A stretch of DNA of 64,000 nucleotides from Patagioenas fasciata (lineage: Eukaryota > Chordata > Aves > Columbiformes > Columbidae): NCBI RefSeq assembly GCF_037038585.1, contig NC_092521.1, positions 71,104,898 through 71,168,897 on the forward strand, written 5' to 3'. A model generated the notes under the pieces. It had not been told where the DNA came from, searched no databases, and worked only from the letters and a program-made list of their open reading frames with translations. The position numbers and the translations under genes are program-made. Each line of letters starts with the position of its first letter. Position 1 is the first letter of the stretch. Below are positions 50,501 through 59,238 of the stretch, piece by piece.

Positions 50501-53500
50501 GTGATTAATTCTCTCCAGTCATCTTCAAGTAGACAATCCAAACTACTAAGCTTGGTTGGGGTGTGTTGTTTTTCTTTTTTTTTTTCTTTTTTTTTTTTAA
50601 GAAAACCCCAGTGACTATATTCACTACAGAACTCGCACTGTGCAACTCAACTTGAAGATCAATGGAGCATTTACACTACACAAACCACCTCATATCATCA
50701 TTCAAAGACAGCAGATGACCGAGAGCTTTGAACCAACCTACACAAATCTCTCAGCACAGGGACCTGCTTCTGAACCTCATTCAATTTTGGACAGGCTAGG
50801 ATGGGGAGAACAAGAAAGAAGAGAATCCATCCATTAGACATCCTGAGCCTATATATATCCCTCCTGATGGTTAAGAGTTACATATGTTTCTGTGAAGAAC
50901 AGTGAAAGTTACTTGAAATTGGCCCACAAAAAGAAAATTCTGGCAAAAGGTCTCCTCTGTTTTTTATAATAAGAGACCCAGAGTGATGTTCCCCTCAGCC
51001 CAAAAATACCAAGATCAAGCACCTCTTTCAGTAAAGGTCATATACTACCCTGAACTGGAAGCACTGTCAAGCCAGCTTCAATTTCTGAAGCAGTAATCCT
51101 GAACAGAAATGAAATGCAATGGTTCATACTGTCAAAAGAGACCACACAACATGGTCTATTTGCTATCATTACTTACAGTGAGTCTTCTGCTGCCTAACAT
51201 GTATCAGAAGATCTTAAAGTAGTTCTGACAAGTATGGATGAACCTTATTGCCCACTTCCTGATATTTCCCAGCTACCAATCCTGTAGTCATTGCACTGTT
51301 AACAGCAGGTACAGTACAACTCAGTTCTAATTCAAGATTGAGTTACTATGGTGCTGCCACACTTAGGGAGTTGTACATCACCTACAATGCTGCAAACTCC
51401 ATCCTACGACAAAATTGGTGCAGGCTTCATGCTACAAAGCAATTTTCCTCAACTTCAACCAAAGCTCAGCAAAATACTTTAGCTGCTCAGCTGCAAGGTT
51501 ATGAAGAAAATAATCCAAATTATTTTAAGTGGAGTTGAAAAGTATGAAGCATGACTGAATGCATTACAGTTCATCTAGCACTCAAAGAAAGGAAGCTGGC
51601 ATACAAAGGTACTAGGTATCTATAAGGGGTAAAAAACCACAAACAAGCAGCGAGGAAAGCACTACACCCTGTGATAACATGAAGGCCATGGTGGAGGGAA
51701 ACAGTAGACAGACAATCTGGCACTGAAAAACAAAACCTTAACACAAGAGGCCTGTTATGCCACTGTCATCCCTATGTTCTTTGTTTAACATTTTGTCTGC
51801 ATTTGAAACCATTAAGCTGGAACTGAAAAGCTTCATCTCCAGAGTTACAGACTAGGAAGACGAATTGCCTGCCATCTATCCACAAAATCCCATGACAAAA
51901 TTAAACCCTTTAGAAATCAAGCTATACTGAGCTATAAAGCTCAATCACGAAGTAGAACTGCATTGAATAGATATTCTCTCAACATGCTAAGAAACTACAA
52001 ACCATTAAAAACAGATGTATGAATATAAGGATATGGATATTGTTTATACAGCTGTAGAAAATAAGGAATGCAAGATGGCAACATTATCAGTACAAGTGTC
52101 TTAATTAAACGCAAGTTGCTAAAACATAGCACGCCTCCAGCAGCAGCATTTCCTTCATAATTTTGATTTAGTGACACAAATGTTCCCCAGTTTAAAATAG
52201 TAAGTTGATAGAAACACTATGTAAGAAACTGGGTCATCCAGCACACACTAAGTGTAGTGATGCCATGTTTTCCAATAACATCAAAACGATGATGAGAGCA
52301 GGCTGTCTTGTCCTTCTAGAAAAAGGTCATATGATGGCCTGCCCACACTTAACAAGTCATGTGTGATCTTGAATTATCAAAGCCTTTATGTGAAATTTAG
52401 TAAGAGTTAGTTTACTCTGTAATCAATGAGATCACAGAAAAGGCAAATACAAAGCAATATGAAAAAAAACAGTAAATCAAGTTCTTCTCTTGTTCATTTA
52501 ATCCCTGTATTTTTAAGGCCATTTTAATTCTAGAATGTCTACAGGACATTATTTTCTCACAAGATGATGAACACACCTGGATATTACTCTATGCATATCT
52601 AATCTATATCGAATTCCTGCATAACATAAAAGGCTCTTTTTTATTAGCCTTCAGTGAGATCAATAAATCAGCCAACATTTATGTTCAAAAACTAGGGAAC
52701 AGGCAGTGAGGCAGGGAGACATGGGTCACAACAAGGAAGCAGAGAGTGAAAATTCAGTCAAAATAGTAGAAAACAGGAAATTATATTAGTTCTCAAAGTT
52801 CCAAGAAAAAAAAGGGTTCCTACAAAAAAAAAAACTTTCTGCAAAAATCTCCATTTTCTCTAGCGGATAGAATCACATCTACTTATCAATTCAATATAAA
52901 TTTCCAGATACACCTACAGTACCACTGAAACTTACATATTTATGCCTTAAAACTTTAAAAAGTGAATGGAAAATGCTCTATAGGACAATTCTAAATTTGA
53001 AGGGGGCATCTACAGGGGCATAAGAACAATCATAAAATACATCTTCTTTGTTACCTACATAAAATGTAAAATAGATGTATGTTAATAAAGCAAAAGTCCT
53101 TTATTGTACTTGTGAAGGACACATTCTACATTCACTACTTCTCATTTCTGATGTTCATGTAAACCCAAGAACTAGAGTGTAAGTTAAAAAGCAAAGTCTG
53201 AAAAGTCTTATTTTCACAGTTCTTTCCTTTTAGTAATGGCAGCTTCAATGCAAGTGACACCCAAACTTCTGCATTTGGAATTTTAAATGATTTAACCAAA
53301 AGGACTTGTGAGTTTAGGAACAACTATGTGGAAGTTTTAATCTTCAAGAAAAGGGAATGACACTGGATAAATACTTATCCATCTCAAGCATAAACTCAGG
53401 AATGTTTGTGAGAACACAGATGAAAATAGCAGAGGTTTGTAGAATCCCTCCTCTTCAGTTTTCAAAAACAACAGACAATACAAGCTTTTGATTATTAAAT

Positions 53501-56500
53501 TTATTTTTATCAGGATGTGTGTACTAATGGATGGTGACATCATTAGAAGAAAGGTCCATGTCCACCACCTGCAACAGAAGCTAGACAGATGTTAAAGAAA
53601 ACAATTTAAGAGTTAAAGGTGACACTACTTACCCAGATCAGACTTATGAAAGTCACCTACTAAAGCAGTACAGTTAGCTCTGATGCAGACATGTTAGCTC
53701 ATATTATTTATCTGTGGTCAAAATTTCCTGTCAAGATTTAATGCATACATTACCTTGATTCTGATGGGAATCAAGCTCTTCTGTTTAGAAATAACTATAA
53801 GAGAAACTCTTATTTAAAAAGAAAAACAAAAACAAAACTACTCAGAGAAAGACTGATTATTCAAAGTTACTTACCTGTACATTTTCTTCAGAAGATAAAC
53901 GATCTGCAAATTTAGGTCTAAAGCTACCATTTAACATTAAATAGAATTCTCTGGGAATTCAAAGTCTAACACTGTTAAACCAGGTCAACAGTAGGTAATA
54001 TTTCTAGATTCCACTAGAAACACAACTGCTTGTTTCTTACCATACCTGGGTGTTTGACAAAGCATTAAGGTAGGATGCCAGCAATATACTTAGAGATGAG
54101 TGAGAGCAATTCAGAAAGAAATGAAGGCTTGATATGTTATCACCCAGAGACCACATCATACTAAAAAAAAAAAAAAAGTTAATAGCCAGAGGTCTAACAG
54201 AGAAAACAAGTTTGTCTAGAACAAACTGATTTCATCAGAAATTAAACTTCAGCAGCAAAACTAAGGAAAGACCATTCAGGAAATACATTCTCAAAGAATT
54301 AGGTGACAGGCCCTTTCCTCAGTGCTATTTAAAATGAGAAGCCAAGAAGCAAGGCTCAATCTGAGGTATGGTTTCTCCTAAGACTGTAAAAAGAGGCCTT
54401 GCTTTCCTTTCCTTTGGGGAAAAAAAAAAAAGCATCTGGCTATAGCTCTTTGGTATTTACATCAGAAGATAGCCATTTCTTAAAAACAAAAACACACACA
54501 CACAAACCACAACACAAAATGACAAATAAAGCCACAAACCCACAAACAACTATAACACACCACACAAAACAAACAAACACCCCCTCCCCCCCGCCAACTA
54601 AGTCAGGTGGCCCTACAAAAGGTATCATGAAGACATCCTGATCTTCCATTTCAAAACTTCAGAATGTTTATTGGCCTGCACTTCCCAAACCAAAAGGGAC
54701 TACTGGTAGTGAGCACAAAGTCACTCTACTCAACATTAAGTTTAGAAGCTCAATTTTACGTTTCTTTTTCTTTACAATCTCCTGGCTCATAGTTTGTTAT
54801 TAAGTACCTTGGGTTGAAACCATCTTGGTTCACAGTTCTTTATTAGTAACCTGCATTTATACCACACTGATGAGCCTAAAATGTTCTTACGGCATACCTC
54901 AACATCCTAGGACTTCATCTGTTTAAGAGACTGCTATAGATATTTCAAACAGGCTCCTGCTTTCTAAAGAAAGACCTCTGAAACAAGTCCAAAAACTGGA
55001 AGCGTGCTGTATGAGAATGAGATTCTTTAACAGTTAAAATAATTCAGCCAAGAAATGCAGTTTTACAGACCATGACAGCCTGGCTAAGCAACTGCTTTCT
55101 CTTACAGTTATAAACTCTTTGATCTAGTAATACTGGGAAATTAAACTGTTTTGTGTTGGTTAAAAACAACCAAGAAGACTGTTCGCAGCTGCAGTCCATT
55201 TTTAATTTCAGATTAACTGAGTTGTTTTGATTTTACAGTAGTATAAATCTGTATGAAGGACTAAGTCACTGCCTTTTGAGCAACTCACTGTCCCAGTGGT
55301 CTACTATATCTGAACAAGGTCTAATTGCTGGTATTGATCTACAAAAGGAGTGTCACACTGATACTGTGGTAACTTCTCCTTCAAACACATTCCCCACACA
55401 CAGATAGAAGGCAGGGCAGTCACAAAAAGCTTAAAGCTTCGTTAATCTTCCTGTTTCCAGCGTGCAGTTGGATCAGCTGCTGCTGCAACCAGCACTACCA
55501 TGTATACCATCTACCTTATGTGAAGTTGGTTGATATTCTTCCCACATGATAAACAGAGTAAAGTTGATAGGAAGAAGCTTCATTAACTGTTTTTCTGTGA
55601 GGCACAGAGTGAAGGAAAGAAGTCAGGAAATGAGTAGCCTAGGAATGGCACAACTGATCTGAATGAGCACTTCAGATATATTGTGAACAGCATTTTCCTG
55701 AAGAGACAACACAGAATCTGAACAAGTTATAAAGACATGAAAGTGTAAAGAAACCACAAAGTGAAGAAAGTGTTCTTGACAGGTCTATATGATATGAAAC
55801 CCAAAAAGCAATCAATTTGTGCAACATGCAAGGACTACAAGTGTGTGCTGCAGTTACAGGGCACCACAGCTGTTCAGCTATATCACCTTGCAAAAGGATG
55901 CAGCTTCAGTTCTATTACTGTAATACACAAGTTCGAGCTGGAACCTACATCTCAAAGCTGAGACCAGGGATTTGGAAAGCAATGGGCATGAAATTATGGA
56001 CCTATTTAGGACATGTGCGATGTTCAACAGGAGGCCTGACAGTATTTGGGGGTAGGAAAGGAAAACAGATGACTATTAATAGTGATGAAAGGAATAACTT
56101 GGTCATTTGTTCATAATGAGCTGTTCACTTTGCATCCTTTTATTAAGGACTTCTCCCATACTACTGACGCTAATGCTACAAACGCTGCTAACCAGCTCTG
56201 TTGGAGGCTGTAAAACCTAGAACTACATTTTACTGGGTTTAACGGATGCTTGAGTCAGGTTAAAAAGTCATGCTGAAAGCAGTAACAAAATTCTTATCCC
56301 TTAAGTGGCTTCACAAACCTACAACTAGCAGAAAGATTATTCTATTTACAAAAAGCGTATTATTAAACAATGTATGACACAACTAAGACTTATACCAATG
56401 AATGAAAATAATAAGAAAAAGTTTACTCTCTGACAAATTAAGTTTGCACCATTCAGGATGAGACTCTATTTGCACTACTAAAACTAACTCTGTACATATA

Positions 56501-59238
56501 ATGATGACTGAATAAGCTGAAAAACAGAAAGATAAACACTGAAGTCATTACAATTGTAACATTACCTAATGTTGAGCTGGTTTAATAGATTTAGAACACT
56601 AGAACCAAAAGAAATCTTGTTAATAACATGCTGGAAGCAAAGACCTAACAGTTATTAAATATTTACCTTTGGAGAGAAAATTTGTTTAGACGAACTAAAC
56701 ACATTTGCAAGAACAAGCTTTAGTGAAGAATGGACTAAATAAATCATTACGCACTTCCAGCTTATGTTCTTTCTCTGCAAGGAATTCTTTTTGACATCGG
56801 AGAAAGTCTGACAACATTCGAGTCAGCTGTTTTCTATCATCTATTTCAGCTGCCAACCTGCCATTGTAATCCGCCAGCAACATACATGCATCATCTACCA
56901 TTTTGGAAAGTTGCTCTCCAGATTCCTTATCTAAAATGCAAGCAGAGAAAAACAGGTAAAGCATGATTTTGTTACATACTGTTAAGTTTTCAGAACAGCA
57001 TTTCAGTTACTGGATCCCCAGCCCTCACCTGTTATTCTGTCTAACAGGGACACATCTTGGACCTCTATAGGCAAAGAAGCTATTCTCTGATGAACTGCTG
57101 CATCCCCAGAGGCAGCGTTTTCTAGTTCTTGTAATGCTCTAATGAGATCTGTGGTCTGAAAAAAGCATGTGAGATTGAGAACTCATTTAAATAAACAGAT
57201 CCTAGTACAAAACAGTCTTTCACAACAAGCTCATGGTGTCAATTTCATGGTAATTTTAAAAGCATTTACCATATCATCATTAGAGCAACATCCTATCCCC
57301 TCTCAGACAGAAAACAAAACAAAATCTAGCCATTAATTCTCCAAATAACATTGCAGTGCTCCTAAAGGTCGCTTTCCTAAAATAAATTTTTCATTTAAAT
57401 TCCTGGCATAGCACTACTTACAACTTTTATTTTTGACAGGAGTGATTTTTTTTACAGTACCTTTCATTTTACTACACATTTTTGAAATTATTTTTCTTGT
57501 TGCTTTGCTTCACTATTGCATCACACTATATCAATGCATTTCTTTTGGAAGTAGGGCTGATGCTCGTAGAAGCACAAATCTCTGTTACAGAGAAACATAC
57601 TAAATTGTGATTATTTGAGGAGAGTCATTCCTTGCCATAACAAAAAGCCTTTTGAGATAGGGCAGAACCATAATAAAAATCCCATGAGAATTATAAAAGC
57701 CATTACACTGGAAGGTCAAAAAGACCTCTTCCCAATCATTGTGACTGCAACATTGAGAATTATTTTATTGATAAACAAAAACCAATCTTATTCCAATATA
57801 TGTGTTCCTCGTTACCACCCTGGAAACTGAATGAGAACCTAAAACACTGTAGAAAATAATGCTGAAGTGAACAAAGCCAGATATATAGTTCACACATCAC
57901 AGTTTAGTGTCAAACTGACTGAAGTTACAGCATGCTCAACTTCTCAGCTCCACTTGTAACTTTAAGTACTGTGAAGAAATGTTTCAGGTGTAGTCACCCT
58001 TGCTCAGACACAGTACCTCATTAAAAAGAAAGAGACCATTCAAAAACAAGAGTTACTGAAAAACTTGATATTAAATCATATGAAAATATAGACTTTTACA
58101 AACATTCTATTACCTGTGGAGGGTCAGTGGGAGAACTTCGAGGTGAACAGTTATTTTCATCAACTTTTATCTGTTCATATGTGCGCTTCCTCACCTTTCT
58201 GTCTCCATCTAAATGAAAACAGAGGAGTCAGAGAAATAATATTTCAAACACAAGACCGAATCTTCACACATACATAATACTTACACAAAGCTTGCCTAAG
58301 TTGTTCTAATACATCATTTTCATAAACAGACCTTTCTTCCCAGATAGAAAGCACTCGGCCAAGGTGTTTCTTACAACTCTCATCAGACTCACTGTCACAA
58401 GAAAAAAAAAAAAAAAAAAAGAAGCAAAAATCAGCATTAGGTAAAGGTACAGCAGTACCACGTGATTATTGATAAGGTATGCCAAAGTCCTTCTATGAAA
58501 GATAAAGTATCAGAAGTCAGTCTCAGACAATAACAACATCGTGATTTAAAGAAAGCAAAGATCAGTTCAAGATGTCTTAGTAAGCACATTAAAAAAAAAA
58601 AGGCCAATGCCCAATTCCATTATTCTGTTTGCTTGTTCAACCCATAAATCTGTAGGTCTGTAACCCTATTATGCAAACACCGCAAATAGGTTTGTGTTGC
58701 TTCAACAGCTGTGTACTATGTGAAAATAATTCTGTATCAAGGGTCTAGCATCCTAATGCAATGAGATAAATGGCTGCTGGGGAAAAACAAATCATGCAAC
58801 ACTACTAATGAAACATATCAAATTGTTGTAGCATATAAACACAGACTGAAAGCAAGTCTTAATTCAAGACATAGCTAACAGCTTTCTAAGGCAAAAAGGG
58901 ACTAAATGCAGATGAATTTATTGTGTAACTTCATCCAACAGCATTAAGACATTCAAGATCAAAAAAAAACAACAAAAAAAATTGACAAGATTTCAAGTAT
59001 AGAAATAGCACTCAAGGACTAGCTGTGTCAGAAGAGATGAACTGAGGACTTCTCTAAATCCCCCTCAAATACAGTATGAAGAACACCACACTTAACAGTT
59101 TACTGTACCTTGAAACATGCTTAAAAGCCTCCACTATTACTGGAGCAAAGTCTTTCGTAAATTCTGGTCCTTTCCTTTTGCTGTTCTGTATGACATCATT
59201 GGCCAAGTACAGGAATGTCAGCTTTCTATTTGGTTTTG
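27447..59238 (-). CDS. RPRD1A: RPRD1A (p15RS), CTD-interacting-domain protein; exons 2-7, first exon outside window
   Basis: Coding exons from 5' to 3' on the minus strand: 59109-59238, 58285-58391, 58114-58208, 57029-57155, 56755-56930 and 27447-27596. All splice sites are GT/AG and phases agree. Together they give residues 51 to 311, nearly identical to human RPRD1A as I remember it (312 aa); the bird form is one residue shorter in the DEN-C linker. The first two exons complete the RNA polymerase II CTD-interacting domain ([31 protein letters not shown]). A linker holds [12 protein letters not shown] and an SPxSSP-like stretch. Exons 57029-57155 onward form the coiled-coil dimerisation region ([36 protein letters not shown]). 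The C-terminus is [11 protein letters not shown]. In family knowledge RPRD1A binds Ser2/Ser7-phosphorylated CTD as a dimer and helps recruit the Ser5 phosphatase RPAP2. Partial only because the window ends. Confidence 0.96.
28362..28866 (-). mobile_element. CR1 LINE, 5'-truncated, about 0.5 kb
   Basis: Begins on the left with tandem 'aatcacag' octamers, the hallmark CR1 3' end, then 'ggttggaaaagacctcagag' and the rest of a well-preserved CR1 tail. The right part still encodes the end of ORF2. It is relatively young compared with the other copies, as the frame is intact over 93 codons. Confidence 0.95.
28545..28823 (-). pseudogene. C-terminal fragment of CR1 ORF2 (reverse transcriptase protein)
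   Basis: Open frame containing [38 protein letters not shown] and TLYNYLKG, the conserved tail of the CR1 ORF2 protein. The polymerase and endonuclease domains are absent because the copy is 5'-truncated, so it cannot mobilise itself. Confidence 0.9.
29503..29530. repeat. (AT)14 microsatellite
   Basis: 28 bases of uninterrupted AT dinucleotide, preceded by an A-run. Likely polymorphic. Confidence 0.95.
31769..31789. promoter_or_regulatory. Palindrome TATGCTGAGCATA next to an octamer ATTTGCAT
   Basis: A perfect 6+1+6 inverted repeat at 31769-31781 is followed at once by the consensus POU octamer at 31782-31789. The spacing could allow binding of two factors. Function is speculative; the block lies inside the RPRD1A intron. 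Confidence 0.3.
32437..32463. repeat. (AAAAC)n microsatellite
   Basis: Five near-perfect AAAAC units. Confidence 0.9.
33560..34370. other. Pyrimidine-rich block of distinct composition
   Basis: About 800 bases rich in C and T on the plus strand (many 'ctcc', 'cttcc', 'tctcc' words), sharply unlike the AT-rich intron around it. Open frames on the minus strand (33674-33874, 34016-34276) have no recognisable domain. It may be an old transposable element or a degenerate short-period repeat. I do not recognise the family. Confidence 0.4.
34757..35080 (-). mobile_element. CR1 LINE, 5'-truncated
   Basis: Starts 'agaatcatataatagtttgg', then 'gttggaaaggactttcaaag', 'tcatctagtccaatccccct', 'gtccagcctggcctggaatg' and 'cccttgtcctgtgataacaa', all CR1 tail segments in order. 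The 3' end is on the left, so it points to the minus strand. Moderately diverged. Confidence 0.93.
37283..37384. repeat. 17-bp minisatellite, five units plus a degenerate sixth
   Basis: Unit GTGATACTAACAGAGAG. Four consecutive units are identical (37283-37350), the fifth has one change (37351-37367), and the sixth is degenerate (37368-37384). The near-identity suggests recent expansion and probable length polymorphism. Confidence 0.97.
39157..39275 (-). mobile_element. CR1 LINE 3' fragment
   Basis: Tandem 'atcacaga' octamers, then 'ggattggaagggacctcgaa' and 'atccagtccaatccccctgc', typical of the CR1 tail. Truncated after about 120 bases. Confidence 0.92.
40497..40977 (+). mobile_element. CR1 LINE, 5'-truncated, plus orientation
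   Basis: Starts in the end of ORF2 ('gtgctggagagagttcagag', 'gaactggggctgtttagcct'). It passes 'aggctgccccgggaggtggt' and 'ccctggaggggtttaagaca' and ends 'aaggtcttttccaacc ... ggttctat'. This is the full order of the CR1 3' region, in the opposite direction to the other large copies. The ORF2 frame is broken. Confidence 0.95.
46325..46585 (-). CDS. Unassigned open terminal exon inside the RPRD1A intron
   Basis: After a strong acceptor (ten T, then CTTAG|GACC) a frame of 86 codons runs to TGA at 46325-46327. The predicted product is globular-looking: an N-terminal part with [10 protein letters not shown] and [10 protein letters not shown], then two or three amphipathic helices ([40 protein letters not shown]). 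It uses few rare codons and keeps CpG-containing codons. Its phase (two bases needed from the previous exon) does not match RPRD1A exon 56755-56930, so it is not an in-frame alternative end of that gene. A minus-strand AATAAA lies at 45896-45901, about 420 bases downstream. I do not recognise the family. It could be the last exon of a nested gene, a retrocopy remnant, or chance. Confidence 0.4.
   Translation of the reverse strand, partial: RTLFQNVLSYEGNNPASTYVSLNERGVVQIFAGGNDLEVKNLKMVEDSVKTLALINGHLLKLCASVIREGFNGKVREQLGELFQQQ
53524..53568 (-). CDS. Possible alternative last exon of RPRD1A (very tentative)
   Basis: Acceptor with a good pyrimidine tract (CTTCTGTTGCAG|GTGG) followed by 14 codons and TAG. 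Phase 0 matches the phase-0 donor of the RPRD1A exon at 56755-56930, so splicing would replace the normal 49-residue C-terminus by 14 residues ([14 protein letters not shown]). Short frames like this arise by chance, so transcript evidence is essential. Confidence 0.15.
   Translation of the reverse strand: MVDMDLSSNDVTIH
54041..54160 (-). CDS. Possible upstream partner exon of the 46325-46585 frame (very tentative)
   Basis: Follows a T-run and AG, is open for 39 codons plus two bases, and ends at a GTAAGA donor (alternative donor GTATGG five bases earlier). Its phase-2 end would join 46585 in frame. Length and composition are not beyond chance in AT-rich intron DNA. Confidence 0.15.
54482..54598. 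repeat. A/C-only low-complexity tract with a CA microsatellite
   Basis: Nearly 117 bases composed almost wholly of A and C on the plus strand, containing a short (CA)n core and a C-rich end. The strand asymmetry is extreme (G/T-only on the RPRD1A sense strand). Confidence 0.85.
56755..56930 (-). CDS. RPRD1A: RPRD1A coding exon 6
   Basis: 176 bases. Acceptor CATTTTAG|ATAAGG, donor CTGGAA|GTGCGT. It encodes the coiled-coil segment [18 protein letters not shown]...EKEHKLE, nearly identical to human. The donor is non-optimal (GTGCGT) and faces the 29 kb intron. Confidence 0.95.
57029..57155 (-). CDS. RPRD1A: RPRD1A coding exon 5
   Basis: 127 bases. Acceptor TTTTTTCAG|ACCACA, donor ACAG|GTGAGG. 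It encodes [20 protein letters not shown] and onward to SLLDRIT. Only 98 bases of intron separate it from exon 6. Confidence 0.95.
58114..58208 (-). CDS. RPRD1A: RPRD1A coding exon 4
   Basis: 95 bases. Acceptor CATTTAG|ATGGAG, donor CCACAG|GTAATA. It encodes the basic/Ser-Pro linker [20 protein letters not shown]...PPQ between the CTD-interacting domain and the coiled coil. This linker is the least conserved part against human. Confidence 0.94.
58285..58391 (-). CDS. RPRD1A: RPRD1A coding exon 3
   Basis: 107 bases. The acceptor is a T19 tract followed by CTTGTGACAG|TGAG; the donor is TTGT|GTAAGT. It encodes [20 protein letters not shown]...LRQAL, the end of the CTD-interacting domain. The intron to exon 4 is only 76 bases. 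Confidence 0.95.
58402..58420. repeat. A19 run (T19 in the RPRD1A sense strand)
   Basis: A homopolymer forming the polypyrimidine tract of the RPRD1A exon 3 acceptor, 11 bases from the exon edge. Confidence 0.95.
59109..59238 (-). CDS. RPRD1A: RPRD1A coding exon 2
   Basis: 130 bases. Acceptor TTTTATTAG|CAAAAC, donor TTTCAAG|GTACAG. It encodes [20 protein letters not shown] through [10 protein letters not shown], the central helices of the CTD-interacting domain including the conserved LANDV segment that contacts the CTD peptide in the family. Confidence 0.96.

Larger units (their letters stand above)
27597..56754 (-). other. RPRD1A: RPRD1A last intron, 29.2 kb
   Basis: Donor GAA|GTGCGT at the right end and acceptor TTACAG at the left. 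It contains most of the CR1 insertions in the window, the 17-bp minisatellite, several microsatellites, a pyrimidine-rich block, and the unassigned open exon at 46325-46585. Stretches not listed separately (about 29540-33550, 35090-37270, 41000-46300, 46600-53500 and 54600-56740) are AT-rich, with short frames on both strands that I could not support. Confidence 0.85.
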
